Source of the DNA: Bryopsis sp. KO-2023
Lineage: Eukaryota > Chlorophyta > Ulvophyceae > Bryopsidales > Bryopsidaceae
Length of the DNA stretch: 64,000 nt
Direction of reading: 5' to 3'
Assembly (NCBI GenBank): GCA_030272585.1
Contig: BSYQ01000002.1
Location: 4,092,001-4,156,000, forward strand
This document shows, piece by piece, positions 31,462 through 43,946 of this stretch (its first letter is position 1; the number at the start of each line of letters is the position of its first letter). The position numbers and the translations under genes were made by a program. The notes beneath the pieces are model-generated. The model searched no databases, was not told where the DNA came from, and saw only the letters and a program-made list of their open reading frames with translations.

Positions 31462-34400
31462 GCAGTTCAACGTCGCACAGATGTGTCGGGGCTCGTCTTG
31501 ATGCTCTGCTGTTTTTTAGCAAAACGAAGCGTTGTGTTGTACCTAGCGTGATGATAGGTAAGCTTCCAAGGTTAATCAAAAGTTGTTGAAGTGCCTCGAT
31601 GACATTCGATACCAACCCTACAAAGGCATTAGGTAACTTATGCGTTATTAAAATCACCTCGTGAAAAAAAAATGAAATTTGTTAAAGCATTTTTTCAAAT
31701 GTTGTAGCCGATGCTTATGATATGGTCTTTAAAGGTAACTTCTAGTATGACCAGAGAGACCTTTGAGGTGCTTTTCAGCCTCTTGTTCACCATTCTCCCT
31801 AAACCAAATGAGTTCACCACCACCCACGTTAAGTTTAAAAGGCTCCAAGACATTCCGAAGCTTAAAGGTTTAGCCTACGTCATGTTTGAGAAAGGATACC
31901 ACGCATATTGAAGAAAATGATGGGACTGGTGTTTGTGTTGATTTTGCTTGCGTTGAAGTGGAACATAGCCCAAGTTCTGATGGCTCAAACAAATGGCGTA
32001 AAAGGCGTTAGACGTCTAATGTACAGTGTTATAGTGGTATTGTGCATGAGTTAAAACCCATTGCAGCAACGCGCGCTACACCCATCTTCTTGTATATTAG
32101 CCTTGACGTCCTCATTTCGACACTTCTTTCGATGTTAGCTTGAGTAGCTCGTATCTCAGTAAGCACGATCTCTAATTGATATTTTTCAAACACACACCTT
32201 GTGCTCGTCTTAACTAACCCATAACTTATTTGATTGACACGTTTCAAGGCTTTAGAAATATCTACTCTTCCTAAGGAAGCGAACGGGATGTTTTTTTAGG
32301 TTTCTCGGAATACTGTGGGAGTCGTAAGCGAGCCCCAAAGTTGTTAAGTTCGATAAGTGATCGACACCTTTTGGGTGACACCAAGCGCCGATTGTGGAGT
32401 TTCATTAGCATACGATTTTCTTCCGCTCAGGGGGACGTGACTTGCACGTAGGAACTCGTATCAATTAGAAAAGATAACAATAATCATATCTTCGCATGGT
32501 TGATAGAGATCCGTAACCTTTGGGAGTATGCATCCTTGAACAGAGGTGATGAAGTTCGATACGCAATGCAATCACGCCAATAGAGATATAAGACATTGAA
32601 AGTCTTTTATAACCATAACTTCCACTTAAGCTCATGTGTTTATAGCGATAACGACAAAACCATCGGCATGGGTATTGGAAGGTGAGCAAACCCAATATTC
32701 AATTGTTATACTCAATTTCGGACGGATACCATGCGTTCGAGCATATCAAGCCTAAGCGTATTATTCAATAAACGCACCCGGTGCACACCTCATGCATCGC
32801 CTTATGATCCAAAGCAAATACTTCCCGGACATCCTACAATACCCACCATCACAGAAATGGTGTTTTTGCGTTCGTTGCGCACATACGTATACATATATAC
32901 GTCACATTTTATTCATTACACGAAAGTTGTGTCCGATTTTTTCGGGAAGGAAGAAAACTCCCTCATAGGGTCAATACAATTTTGATGTTGGGATCTCATA
33001 GTAAATAAAAATATGCTTGATGAATCTCACGTCTAGGTTCTTCCATCCCCCGTGGACGATAGACTGCAACAACTTTTCGGATTCGAATGTGACAGCAAAC
33101 GTTACGCATACGTGACCCTACCATAAGGAGGGAGTAATAACCTCAACTTATTTTACCACTAGATATAAGTCTGGTCAGTCGGTTAGGATGCAGTTAGGAA
33201 AAGAAGAAACATCACCAAAAAAGAAGAAACCTATCAAGTTGCGATCATCTATATGTTCCCCAAGTTGGGGCCTCTTTCGAAAGAAGCTTTCGACTCCTAG
33301 AAGCAAAGAAGAGTCCAAGCGGGGTTCGACATTTCAAGAACGCAATTAGCGCATCGGAATGGAGAAGAAGGTTGATAGCAGGAGTAATTCATATGGGTTG
33401 TCAAGGTCAAGAATATGGTCCTTCTGCGCTCCGCTCTTGTTCCTAACGATCAGTTGTTTAAATTAGAGCTCGCGTGGGTCGAGGAAGTCCAATAATGAAA
33501 TTCATATGTCGCGAGACGTTGGGGTAAGGTTTTGTTGAGAGAAGCCTCGAAAACGACGAGGCTGTGTGGGTATAAATGAACCAATATGTAAGAGATTTTA
33601 TGTTCCTGCTAGAGTTCCCCTTTAGTGCGGAAAATTAAATGCATATCAAAAAATACCATTTGATTTGATAACCCCTCTAGAACGAAGCTCAACCATAGTG
33701 AACTCGCAAGACTCCTTCAGATTGAACACTATCGGTATACGAGAACACGATGGGGGTCGGACAACTTACAAGGATTCGGCTGTTACGAACATCATTTATG
33801 AATAAAGATAGATTAGGGAAGAAACCTCGAGAGTTGAGCTCGCAATATACGAACTGAAATATTCTAGGGATAGAACAAGATAAACTCCCGCTCTCTCCTC
33901 GTTTTCTTTTTTCTTTATGTCCACAATAGGGGGAGTTCCACGATGGGTTGAAGTCACCCCAAACCAAGATCCCCTTCTAATAAAAGTCGAAAATAAACAT
34001 ATTGGTACGGAATGTGAGCGAGATGCCGTTTGATAAGAAAGAGTGCACGAGAGGAGACGTTGGCAAACAGGTGTTTCGTTCAAGAAACAAGCCTTCCCAT
34101 TTATCTAGCAAGAAAGAATACTTCAAAGAACATTGGGGGCGAGTTGGTCGATCGGTGTCCGCAAACACCAGGACAACGATTTGGAAAGGGGGAGGGGACA
34201 ATCAAGAGTCGATCGGCGTAAAATGGTTCAAGTCGACGAGGGAGGAAGAGTAGAATTATTACGGTAAAGAGAATACACAAGAGGACATCGGTATTGTTAA
34301 ACTTCACACCCCCAGGGTGTCACCACCAACAAACACACACAGGTACATCCAAGTCGTCTAAGAGACAGTTGGGGGAAATTTAGCGGATAGGACAACAGTC

Positions 34401-34900
34401 ATGTGATAAAAATAGACATTTCTTGTAAGAAACATCTCTTCGGGACTCTCCCGGGGGATCCCCTTGCCTCCGCCGTCCGACGAGGCGCACAAGGTCACTC
34501 TTCTCGCACAATTGCGCCACTCAATCGCGCTCAGGCGCGCTCACTCCGACTACGAGGCTTTACAGACGCAGACCTATTCGATACTATGGAAGTTAACGAC
34601 AACCGACCTTACTAGCCAATTATGGGGAGACGAGTGCTTTACTATAAGTAGGTTCCAAGTCGATTGGAGAGCGAATATGATTATTCATACGGTAAAAAGA
34701 TTCCTCAAGAGGACATCGGGGTAAAATAGCAAAGTCGACGAAATAACAATCCTACCTGATTTGTATGGGAACAGAAAGACGATTCTTCAAGAGGGCATTA
34801 GGGTGGAAAGGCAAGTTGATCGGACGGCGAGTTGATCGGACAGCAAGACGACCATACAATAAGGGGAAATGCTTGAGGTGTTCTTCTATGAGTGCTAAGG
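31462..34900. other. AT-rich decayed DNA
   Basis: Short unassigned frames on both strands. The most protein-like is 34464-34724 (PPPSDEAHKVTLLAQL, then a helical stretch with YEALQTQTYSILW). AAGAGGACATCGG occurs twice (about 34271 and 34708). No RNA gene or complete element recognised. Confidence 0.35.
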
Positions 34901-37400
34901 TAAGTTGAGAAGACAAAGAAGCTTGAAGTATTCGGACGTGTTTTTAGACTTGATGGGTATATTCGGATATCCCCGATTAAAATCTATTTATGGCAACCTA
35001 TTCTGTAGTGTCTTTTTCACTAGAGCTGTTAAGATTCACTTTCAAGGTGTTGTAGCTATTTACTCAAAAAGAAAAAAAAAAAGAGTAAAAGAAGTAAAAA
35101 AAAAGTTTTTTCTTCTTTCTTTTTTTTACTTCTTTTCAAATAGCTAGACCGTTTGGCAAAATGAATACCTAACCCATCAAAACTCCTGTTAAGAGGGGGG
35201 GGTCGGCGAGGTCACCTCCATTTTTCTGTCAAGGAAATGGAAAGTTGAGTGAATGGCATGTCACCTCCTTTCACTTCACTCTCCTTTTCCTTTTTTTTCC
35301 CCCTTATTTTTGGGTTTACATACTATTTTTTGTGGTGTTGCTTGAGAAAAAAAAAAATTATATTTACCATTTTTCAAATCTATTTTTAGAACAGTTTTCG
35401 ATTGCAAGTGAGAAATAATCCTCCACTCCCCCCCCAAAGGAAAAAAAAAGTAAATAAAAATAAATAAAATGAAAAACAGAAATTAAAAAGAAAGTCGGTC
35501 ACCTGAATGCTTCCCCTCTCTTTTTTTTTTTTTTTTTCTCCTTTGGTTCAGCCCAGCGAAAGAAAAGTTGACCTTCGTTTTTCTTCAGGCAATTTTTTTT
35601 TCAGATGCTCTGACGAACCTGGGGAAAAAAAAAGAATCGGACCGTGAGGATTTATTTTGTTTTTGAAGCAATCAGATATTATAGTATTCATTATACTATA
35701 TTTCAAAATTTATTTTGGGAAAAAGCGAACACCTCCGCCTCATTTTTCTTTTAATTTGCTTTTTTTTTTAATTAGTAAATTTTTTTTACAGTTCTGGTGA
35801 GGTCATGATGGGAAGAGAAAATAAAAATTGGGGTAAGAAAAAAAACGCCAACAAAAAAGAAGTTGCTGGAAAAATAAGAGAGCTTAAAAAAGAAAAAAAA
35901 AACAGCTTACTGAAAAAGAAATAAAGAAAATAAATAAAGCAAAAATTGCCAAGCAACGTGAGTATTCGTGAAAAAATTCAACCGGAAAAAAAAAGAGTTA
36001 TTTCTTGAATAATATATTTCGCGTTTGTTTTTTTTCGATTTTCTTTTTTTTAATAAACCCCCTCCCAACCCCCCCCCCCTAAAAAAAAACAAAAAAAACG
36101 AAAAAAACACACACAAAAAAAACCTAGAAAAAACAAAAAAAAGAAGAACCAGAAAAACACACACACACCTTTCGCGAGAGATAACCTCAGGTGGCAGGCA
36201 GCCACTCTCAGCAATTTCCATTTGAGCTGATTCCATTTATTTTGTTTTTGGAGAGAGAGGTTTTCTCAGCTTTTTGTCCTGGATGGAAAAATTGTCAAAA
36301 TAAGAAAAAGGCGGTGAGAGAACGTGGAGAAAAAAAATATATAGAAGTAAGAAAAAAGTCACAGCCGTCTGCATTGCTGAAACCCCTGAAAAAAAAAGAA
36401 AAGAAAGAAAGAAGGAAGAAAGGGAAAAAAAACACCATTACCTATTTTGGCAATCCCCCCCCCCCACACACACCCCAAAGACGAAGAAAAAAATCTGTCA
36501 GCCTGATTCTTTTTTTTTATTCCCAATCCAGTTTTCTTTTTTTTGTTAGGGGGAGGGAAGTCAATCTGTTTTTTATTCATTTATTTTAAATCTGGTTTTC
36601 TTTTTTTTTCTGGGGGGTGAGGGGATCAAGATAAAAAGTCAACCTGTCTTTTTTTGCACTTCTCACTCTATTTTTGGGTATCTCACCATGACCGACTGGG
36701 GGATATTTTTCAAAAAGTGGAAAGGCATTCGTAATTTTTTTTTGGGGGGTGTTTTCATGAAAGAAAATTTGGCGGCATGGATGGGTAGGTTATGTACGCA
36801 GAACTTCCTCAAACAGAAATTGAAAGACTGACGGTCCGTTATCACCAAATCCTGCAAGATATTTCTAGAGAGGAATTTTTGACCATTGGAAAACTATCTG
36901 GGTTGGAACAAATGAATAAGTAAATAAATAAACAATTTTTGTTTGCTTGAAAAGGAGAAAGCATAGGTAACTTTTTTTTAAGAATATCTAATATAAAGAA
37001 AAAGGAAAAGAAAATGTGTCCCTTATCTTTTTTTTCAATTAAATAAAGATAAAATAAAAAAATAAAATAAAATAAAAAAGGCAAATGGTTTTGCATTTAT
37101 CCAGGGATTCAACCATTTTGTTCATAATTTTCTGTTTTCATATATTTACTTCTCTTTTTAATTATTTATTTATCTATTTTTCTTTTTTTTTGAGGGGGGA
37201 AGGGGAACAGAGAAGAAAGAAAAAAAAAGTTGAAGAACTGTCAGGGATTTTTTTTTTCAATTTGCTTCACACACACTTCACTTTTTTCCAAGTGTTTTTT
37301 CCCTTCTATTTCTAGTTTTGCTGTTGAAAACCACTGCACCTCATTCTAAAAATAAATCGGAAAAAAAACAAGCTCCATCTCGCTTGCGATCTTTTTCGAC
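34900..37400. repeat. Homopolymer-rich low-complexity region
   Basis: Dense runs of A, T, G and C of 7-19 bases, with (AC)n and (GAAA)n stretches, so apparent frames are low-complexity artefacts. No gene supported. Confidence 0.7.
35052..35146. repeat. 95-bp inverted-repeat unit
   Basis: TAGCTATTT and AAATAGCTA bound an inner palindrome in which AAAAGAAGTAAAAAAAAAG pairs with CTTTTTTTTACTTCTTTT. It would form one long hairpin and resembles a miniature foldback element. No target duplication is evident. Confidence 0.6.
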
Positions 37401-39050
37401 GACCTCCCCCTGCGCATCGAGAAAGATTAAGAGAAACAAGAAACGAGCAAGCAGTTAAAAAAACAGAAACAAGAATGCAAAAGCCACACGCAGAGCTATT
37501 TTTTTGCATCATTTTCGATTCAAAATCCTTTTCACCGGGGCGACCTCCGATCGGCTGACCGTTTTCCCCCCTATATCTTTCTCGTCGCTCGTTCACTTTT
37601 TTTTCTTGACCCGTTCCCTCGTACGCACGCTTTGGCGCTCCCCGTCGGGGGAAAAAAAGAAAAAAGTGAAAAACCCAGAAACGAGTCTGAAAAAAGATCA
37701 ACAGGGGTTCGTTCGCACCCCCCCTACCGTTACACGTGACGCGTTATCTCGAATGCAAGATTTGGAACAGGAGGATGACTCCAGGAGTGGGGAAGGAAAA
37801 TTGACTGGACTTTTTTTGTCCATGCGCGGGATGTGCTTGTGCTCGTGCGCGCATTGACTCCTTCCACGTTTGACATGCGGGCTGCGCGACAGACCGACTG
37901 GCTGCGCTGCTGTCTGACGATCGATCGGCGCGGCCGCTCGTTTTTCGGGGGTGTTGAAACCACGAGAGTTTTGTGGGAACGACGGTTAGAGCCACTGTCG
38001 TATAATCACGACACCAACTTGGTAATACAACACTGTCTTTTTTTTTTCACCCCTGTCGTCAATGCCAGTTCCTGTGGCGTCAAAAGTCGTCAATGTCAAG
38101 TGTTAAAAGTTGTTCGATACGATGGTTCAATCTTTCTTTTATATTCGTTCATAAGGATGAAACCATCTCTCAAATTCGCATTTTTACAGCAAAACGCACG
38201 ACCTCAGGGAATCAACCAAACAAAAATATCACCAGACATGCCAGGCCTGTATCTTGGGGGAATACAAAGAGAAACACCTCAGCCAGCAAGGTTGAGGGAA
38301 GTGGATATCGCATGAGGAGCCGAACGAGCAGCATACTTGCGTTCGCCAATTGTACAACACTCCGCTGCCTGTGAAAGCGGCCACCACCCAACCACCGGTG
38401 GCTGGAGAATTCTGGAGAATTCTCTTTCGATAAGGAAGCTTCCTTAAGGTGGGGGGGGAATGCGTTCGAAAATACTCGACCTGAACGTTTCGCCACCCAA
38501 CCAACAATAGTGCAACACATGCCAGGCCAGTTTCTTTGCATCGGGGGTATGCGGTTCACCACTGCCAGCCCCCTCTACGCGTAGAGCAAAGATCTGTGCT
38601 CCTCGTTCTCCACCGCAGAGTGTGCTGGAGCCTTGCAGAACTGACAAATGATTGTGTCGTCTGCGCTCTTGTTCCACCTCAACGCGTGAAAATGGCGTGC
38701 GTTAAGCCGCTCCATTTGAATGTCGAGCAGAGTAGCGCCTGTTAATCACCCAGGCGGGGACTGTTTGGCGTGGATCGAAGGTGTGTGTCAATGGGCCAGT
38801 GCTGAGCGTTGATGGTGCATCCTCTCCAAGGGGTGGGTCCGTTTTGGTGTCTTCTCTGAAGAGTCGATGACCGAACGGGTGAAGTGCACTCCACGTGTCG
38901 TGCAAAGCGACAGGCGAGGAGCCGAGCAGCGATCACTGGCCGCCTACCTCGTTGGGAGGACAATGCACCAGAGCTAAGCACAGGATTCACCAATGGCAGA
39001 CAGGCAGGGGGACCTCAACTTTTGTCGTTTTGTCAGTTCTCATCTTCAGG
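37400..39050. other. Mixed-composition region, no confirmed gene
   Basis: GC rises above the neighbouring DNA and several frames (for example 38093-38374 plus, 38212-38562 minus) look partly protein-like, but I found no set of splice sites with consistent phases. The stretch at about 38212-38246 shares a 27-30-base segment with the last exon of the gene at 46700-48769, in a frame that gives the same peptide KNITRHAR. Confidence 0.35.
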
Positions 39051-39059
39051 GGTGAGAAG

Positions 39060-39278
39060 CATAGGCGCAACCAGGATTTCATGGAAGGGGGGGCACAAAT
39101 CTTTTTGGGGGGGGCACTAGTTTTTTGGGGGGGGGGCCCAATTTTTTTTTAGGGTAAGAAACAGTTGGTTCAGGAGAAAGTTCCTTTTTTTTCCCTTTTT
39201 CCTTGACTTTCTTGGGGGGGCCCGAAAATTTCTAGGGGGGGGCAGGCCCCCCCAGGCCCCCCCCCGGTTGCGCCTATG
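39060..39278. mobile_element. 219-bp hAT-like MITE
   Basis: Ends CATAGGCGCAACC and GGTTGCGCCTATG are perfect inverted repeats, with GTGAGAAG duplicated on each side (39052-39059 and 39279-39286). The interior is GGATTTCATGGAAGGGG-like with many G runs and terminal C runs, a layout common in hAT-derived miniature elements. No coding capacity. Confidence 0.9.
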
Positions 39279-39358
39279 GTGAGAAGCAAATTTTGCTTCT
39301 TTTTCCTTACCAAGTTAGGATCACGATCAAAAAATTAATTTGTCAACTAATTTTTACA

Positions 39359-39441
39359 GCACAAGTGACCGAGTGGTCCAAGGTGTCAGACTTAAGCTGA
39401 TGGAGTTGGTCTCTGCGTGGGTTCGAACCCCATCTTGTGCA
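39359..39441 (+). tRNA. tRNA-Leu (TAA)
   Basis: The acceptor GCACAAG pairs perfectly with CTTGTGC. D arm TGACCGAGTGGTCCAAGG contains the A-box. Anticodon loop CTTAAGC gives TAA. A long class II variable arm is followed by T arm GTGGG-TTCGAAC-CCCAT with a perfect B-box. The anticodon stem is imperfect (TCAGA opposite TGATG, or a shifted 4-5-bp stem), so either the gene is slightly degenerate or two bases are missing. A T run follows only weakly. Confidence 0.75.
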
Positions 39442-40129
39442 AGCATATTTTGGATCCATTTTGTGGGTTTGTTTTTGTTTCTGTATCAGCTTTTTCCCTC
39501 AGTCTCGACCCGACCCGACCGATCAGGCTCGTTGTCCTGCTCAAAGTTTCATGTTTAGAACTTACGCGAAATCAATCAGGTTGAAAAGTGTTGGGCGAAA
39601 AAAAAAATTCTGGTAGACTTAATTGATTAATTTTGGGATATCTTGCTGCTGAGGGAGTTTCGTCTGCGTCCTGGGTGCCTTGTGACCGAATTTTATAATC
39701 CACCCAGACATGTTGAGGTTCGATTCAAAAAATTTGGGCATTCAACAGAGGCTAACGACTAGCCTCTGACAATTGTAAAAGCTTCTTTCTTGGAATTGAT
39801 TATTACATCTCAATATCTTGGAATTCTGAGTTGAAACATACGATATCAGTTTCATCACCCATTGAGCACACGATCAGTGATAAGGCAAGTGATTTCACGT
39901 TAGTACATTGGCTTCACTTCCTTTGTCACTCATCCGTCCCTCCCATGCGCCTGTGGTCATCACTTTTTCCGGAAATGTGCCACACCAGCCTGATAATTTA
40001 TGTGAAAAGTCATGTAGAGAACTGTTGTTTTTTATTATTCCAAGAAAGGGTTCATTCCCTCCCCCAATTTCAAATGCATCCTGTCTTTCACTAGTAAAAA
40101 ACACAATTTCAAATTTGAACACAGTTTTT

Positions 40130-40290
40130 AATTGTGTATCTGTGTGTATTTGTGTGTAGCTTTCTGTTGTATCATGATTTCAGCAAAAACAATTGTGTAT
40201 TTGTGTGTATTTGTGTGTAGCTTTCTGTTGTATCATGATTTCAGCGAAAACAATTGTGTATCTGTGTGTGTTTGTGTGTACGTTTTCATG
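40130..40290 (+). repeat. Tandem repeat, 61-bp period, about 2.6 copies
   Basis: Each unit runs AATTGTGTAT, TTGTGTGTAGC, TTTCTGTTGTATCATG, ATTTCAGC. Copies 1 and 2 are nearly identical. It forms the left subterminal array of the CACTA-like element. Confidence 0.9.
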
Positions 40291-40350
40291 TTGCCATTTT
40301 ACTGGACTTGCATGCTGGATTAGCCGTACTCTTCCTTGTCACATCGCAAG

Positions 40351-40871
40351 TGTGATGTGATTGCGGGCCGATGTTCCCACGCTTTGGCGTTGGCACTTGA
40401 CGTGAGAAAACGAAGCGCGGATGGAACTGAGGACGTGCTCAGTTTGAGTGAACAGGTTGGGCGCAGTGCTATGTTGTTGTACCGTGCCCTTCAGGTTTAT
40501 TATTTTAGAAGAGGAACGCGAGATCAAAAACGAAGTGCCCGACGCACACGACCATGCTTACTGACGGGGGGGCCTACAACCGAGATCAAACCCCTGGGGG
40601 TCGTCAGATTTTATCGCTGCCTTTCCTTGGTAGGAGTGTGTTTCGCTTGGTAAGAGTGTTAGATTCTTTTTCTGTATTTTCACACTGCTTTTTTAACAGT
40701 ATATAACAGTTAACAGTATTAACATTTAATCTAATAAACTATTTTGATGATGTTCAAAACGTGATTCTTTATTTCCCAGCAGTATGTTTTTTGTAATTCA
40801 GGCTGAAAAAGAGGCCGCCCAGGCAACCACCAGTCGAAAGGCAGGGAGTGAAAGCAGTGGGAAAAGCACTA
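40351..40871 (+). CDS. Two-exon gene fragment inside the CACTA-like element
   Basis: Exon 1 (40351-40494) lies between CATCGCAAG and TTCAG|GTTTAT and reads CDVIAGRCSHALALALDV, then LSLSEQVGRSAMLLYRALQ, 48 codons in phase 0. Exon 2 (40802-40871) follows TTGTAATTCAG and reads AEKEAAQATTSRKAGSES up to AGCACTA|GTAAAT. The phases join without a frame break across a 307-bp intron. The start and 3' end are not identified, and further downstream exons are uncertain. The protein is unknown: helical, basic Ser/Lys-rich tail. It could be a captured piece of a host gene. Confidence 0.45.
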
Positions 40872-43021
40872 GTAAATACCAGTCAATACTCCTGTTTCCA
40901 ATCCCCTTCTATTCAAAAATTGGAGAAGCCCCCGAAGAAACAGCCACCACCATCCACTGAAAAATACCAGAGAACATGTTGCACCAAGAGTAGTCACTGT
41001 CCAACCCGAGCTGTCGCAGGCTCGGACTCCCACTGTGACGCCAACTGTGGTGAGTGGAAGGAAATATTTTTTCCCTGACCCAATGCTCGAGTCTGTTTAT
41101 TGTGTGTTCCCTTGTTCTTTTCCCAGTTGCAGTTGAACCCAGTGAGCACCAGATTGCGGGGAAAACAAAAAAGGAGATAAAAGGAGAGTGTTAAATGGTG
41201 TTGGTGGTGGGGAATGATGCTTACAATGACCCTGTTCAGCAGCGAGTCCTTGCACAAACTCGGCAAAGGAAGGCTCAATATTCAAGTCACTGGAACCGCT
41301 TTCATGGCACTCCAGATTCTCAAAGGAATCCAAAGAGGCTGCTTTCTTGTGGGGTCATTGCATGTTGTCAGCTCAGCCTCCGTTGAAAACCGTGAATTTA
41401 AAGCTGCATGGTACATGCCTCTTCAAGTGCTTTTGAGCAGGGGTGGTTTGGCGTGTGAGTGGGGTGAGTTGGAGGCTGAAGCTGAAACATTCAAGTTGGT
41501 TTTCCTGCGAGAAGGCTGGCTGCAAAAACTCTCTGTGGATATGGTGCAATATTAGACAAGAGGGACTTCAAAGAGGTTATCTTTCTCCCAATCTCGGATT
41601 TTAATAGCTGGTACCCCTTGTTTGCCATGTTTCTCTTTATGGGTGATCATAATCAATTTTCAGAGCAAAAAGACGCGACAAAACAAACCCCATTGCTTTC
41701 CGACACTGTGCTAAAACATAATCAAACACAAATGGGTGATCACAAACACGCCGACCAAGATATTTTGAGGGGGGGGGAAAGGAAGAGCTGAGATCGAGAT
41801 TCAGGATGCATTGATGGCTATAGATGAGGAGCCTGAATATCTCAATTTTGCAATAGGGTTGACTGATCAGAAGATCTTTGTGTTCTAATCAAGACGGTCG
41901 TCATGTAGTGGCCACCAAGTATATTTGGATACGGTGGACCAGAAATTATCGGGACTCGATAAACAAGTGGTTTTATGTTTCAATGTGCTTGAGGATGGAG
42001 ACGAACACTATGAAGTCAATGAGCTATGGGATTGCCCTGGAAAAATGAGATTTTTGTAAGAAGTTTTGCCCACATCCTTCCGTGTCAAAAATGTGCATTT
42101 CACGACATATTTTGAAAAAAGAAAATCTTTGGTTCACCTACACACAAAGACACAATTAAATACACACTTTCGAGTGATCACCAAATCTCCCCTCGCTTTA
42201 CACAAGAAAACACACTTTAAATACACATTTTCGTGGACACCAGGAACATACACAATTTCCTGGAAATATACAGAGATACACAATTAAAACCCTTAGAATA
42301 CACAATTAAATACACGAAAAGCGGTCAAGAATACACGGTTTTAATTGTGTTACACAATTTTTCAGATACACAATTTCCGAAAAATATACAGCAAAACAAA
42401 GTTTTTCGATATGAATACACACTTTAAAAAGTGTGTTTTTTAGGCGTTTTTTTACTAGTGGCAGAAGAAAAGTGCAGGGAACTTGAAACACTAGGGCCAA
42501 GCTTGGCCTCTTCCATTGCGCAATGCAATGTCTGTACAGACGCCTACTCTTTTCGTCAATGCTGTACAGACTACCCGCCGTCACTGAGCTCTCTCCATCA
42601 GGGACCTTTCAATTTGTCAATAAAAAAAGTCTGATATCTTAGTTCTAGGGATGTGCAAGTGTCAGCCCCTCCTGGTTGCTGAACACTGGCTAGAGGAGCA
42701 ACTCTGCTTTCCCAAAAAAACGATGCTCCCTCAGGCGATACTTTCATTGCCTTGCCGAGCGCGCAAGTATTTTCAAGCGAAAACGGAGCTGTGAGGACGC
42801 CCAGCACCACCAAAAAGACAAACAGCAACCCCCCACACCCCCGTCCCCTGGAAGCTGAAACAAAGGGGGGGGGGGGGGGTCGTACTTTTCTGGAGTTGAT
42901 GACAGTGGAAGAGTGAAGGTGGGGTCTCTCTTTCTTTTTTTGATTTTGCGCATGTAATTTTTGGGATTTTTTTTTGTTTTTCTTGTTTGGTCAATCGACC
43001 CCCAAAGGTCGAAAATCCCAC

Positions 43022-43584
43022 TGGTGTTGGCTGGAGGGCGCATAGGCGGATGATCGTCTTATTGTTTTCGGCGTTGTGGTGGATGGGCTTGCTATCTGGC
43101 CGAAAATATGCTGCACCAGGGTCGCGACTTTTGAACGGAAAATTGTGACAGAAAATGTTGTGTACCTGTGCACTTCAAAGTAAACTTGGGGGGGGGGGGG
43201 TATTGCGCAAGACCCTCTTTGTTTTCTTTGGAGCGAAAAAAAAATTAGAAATATAGAAATTCACACCTCACCTGTCGCGGATAAGGCAACCTAGAAGGAA
43301 AAAACAGTTTTTGGCGAGCGACAAGATGGCTGGGGAGGAGGCAGGAACACTGGAAGAGCGAGAAATTAATCAAACTTGGAAAAAAAACTCTATGGTTGCA
43401 CGTAGGTCAACCAAGGCCTTGTGAAAGCTTGAGTAGAGGGAGATGCGGACAGTAACTTACGGTATATGACATAAATTACATCCCAATAATCGTCTAGACG
43501 ATCTTCCGATCTCTTTTGTTCGCTCAATACCCCACCAATCAACTTTTTGACCGACCAATTCCGGGCCATGGTGTCCAAACACAT
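43022..43584 (-). CDS. Host gene with a 19-nt microexon (5' part)
   Basis: Exon 1 (43584-43461) has two in-frame ATGs. The second (43569), in context ACCATGG, is likelier and reads MARNWSVKKLIGGVL, then DDYWDVIYVIY, to TACC|GTAAGT. Exon 2 (43290-43272) is only 19 nt, between CCTTCTAG and GACAG|GTGAGG (CLIRD). Exon 3 (43127-43022) follows CGTTCAAAAG, reads RDPGAAYFRPDSKPIHHN and IIRLCALQPTP, and may end at CCA|GTGGGA. Phases 1, 2 and 0 are consistent throughout. The 3' end is not identified; the frame also stays open to 42773 if the last donor is unused. No domain recognised. Confidence 0.5.
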
Positions 43585-43946
43585 GAAAAAAATAAAGAAC
43601 CTTCTTTGACAGTTTTTAATTCATTCTACTACCAGCCACCAACCAGCAACCTCCAGGTTCGAGACCCAAAAAACCTCAGAAATTTGACTGGTGAAAAACC
43701 GCCAACACAAGCCCCCCGCAAACAACTTTGAAAACCACTGATGATTACCTCCAAACAAGAGAGAATTTCAAATATTACACTGAAACTAACTAAACTTGTA
43801 ACCCCTCCCCCCACTACTTCAACTCAAATACCAAGTACAAATACAAATCTACCAATCCAAGAGGAGGAGGGGGTATGCTCCAAGTGCACGGGGTTCATCC
43901 ATCTATATCTTTCTCTTTCTCTGTCATAATTTTCCAGCAACCCCCA

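Larger units (their letters stand above)
40089..42460. mobile_element. CACTA-like element carrying gene exons
   Basis: The left end CACTAGTAAAAAACAC is matched by an inverted TTTTTTTACTAGTG on the right. The subterminal regions are full of TGTGTAT/ATACACA motifs: forward units on the left (40130-40290), reversed ones on the right (42140-42420). This is the layout of EnSpm/CACTA elements. No 3-bp target duplication is visible (TTT left, GCA right) and no transposase is present, so the pairing of the ends is not proven. Inside lie two well-spliced gene exons. Confidence 0.55.

Noticed and set aside
36000-37320. Lys/Phe-rich open frames on both strands
   Set aside because: They are translations of A and T homopolymer runs with no domain or splice structure.
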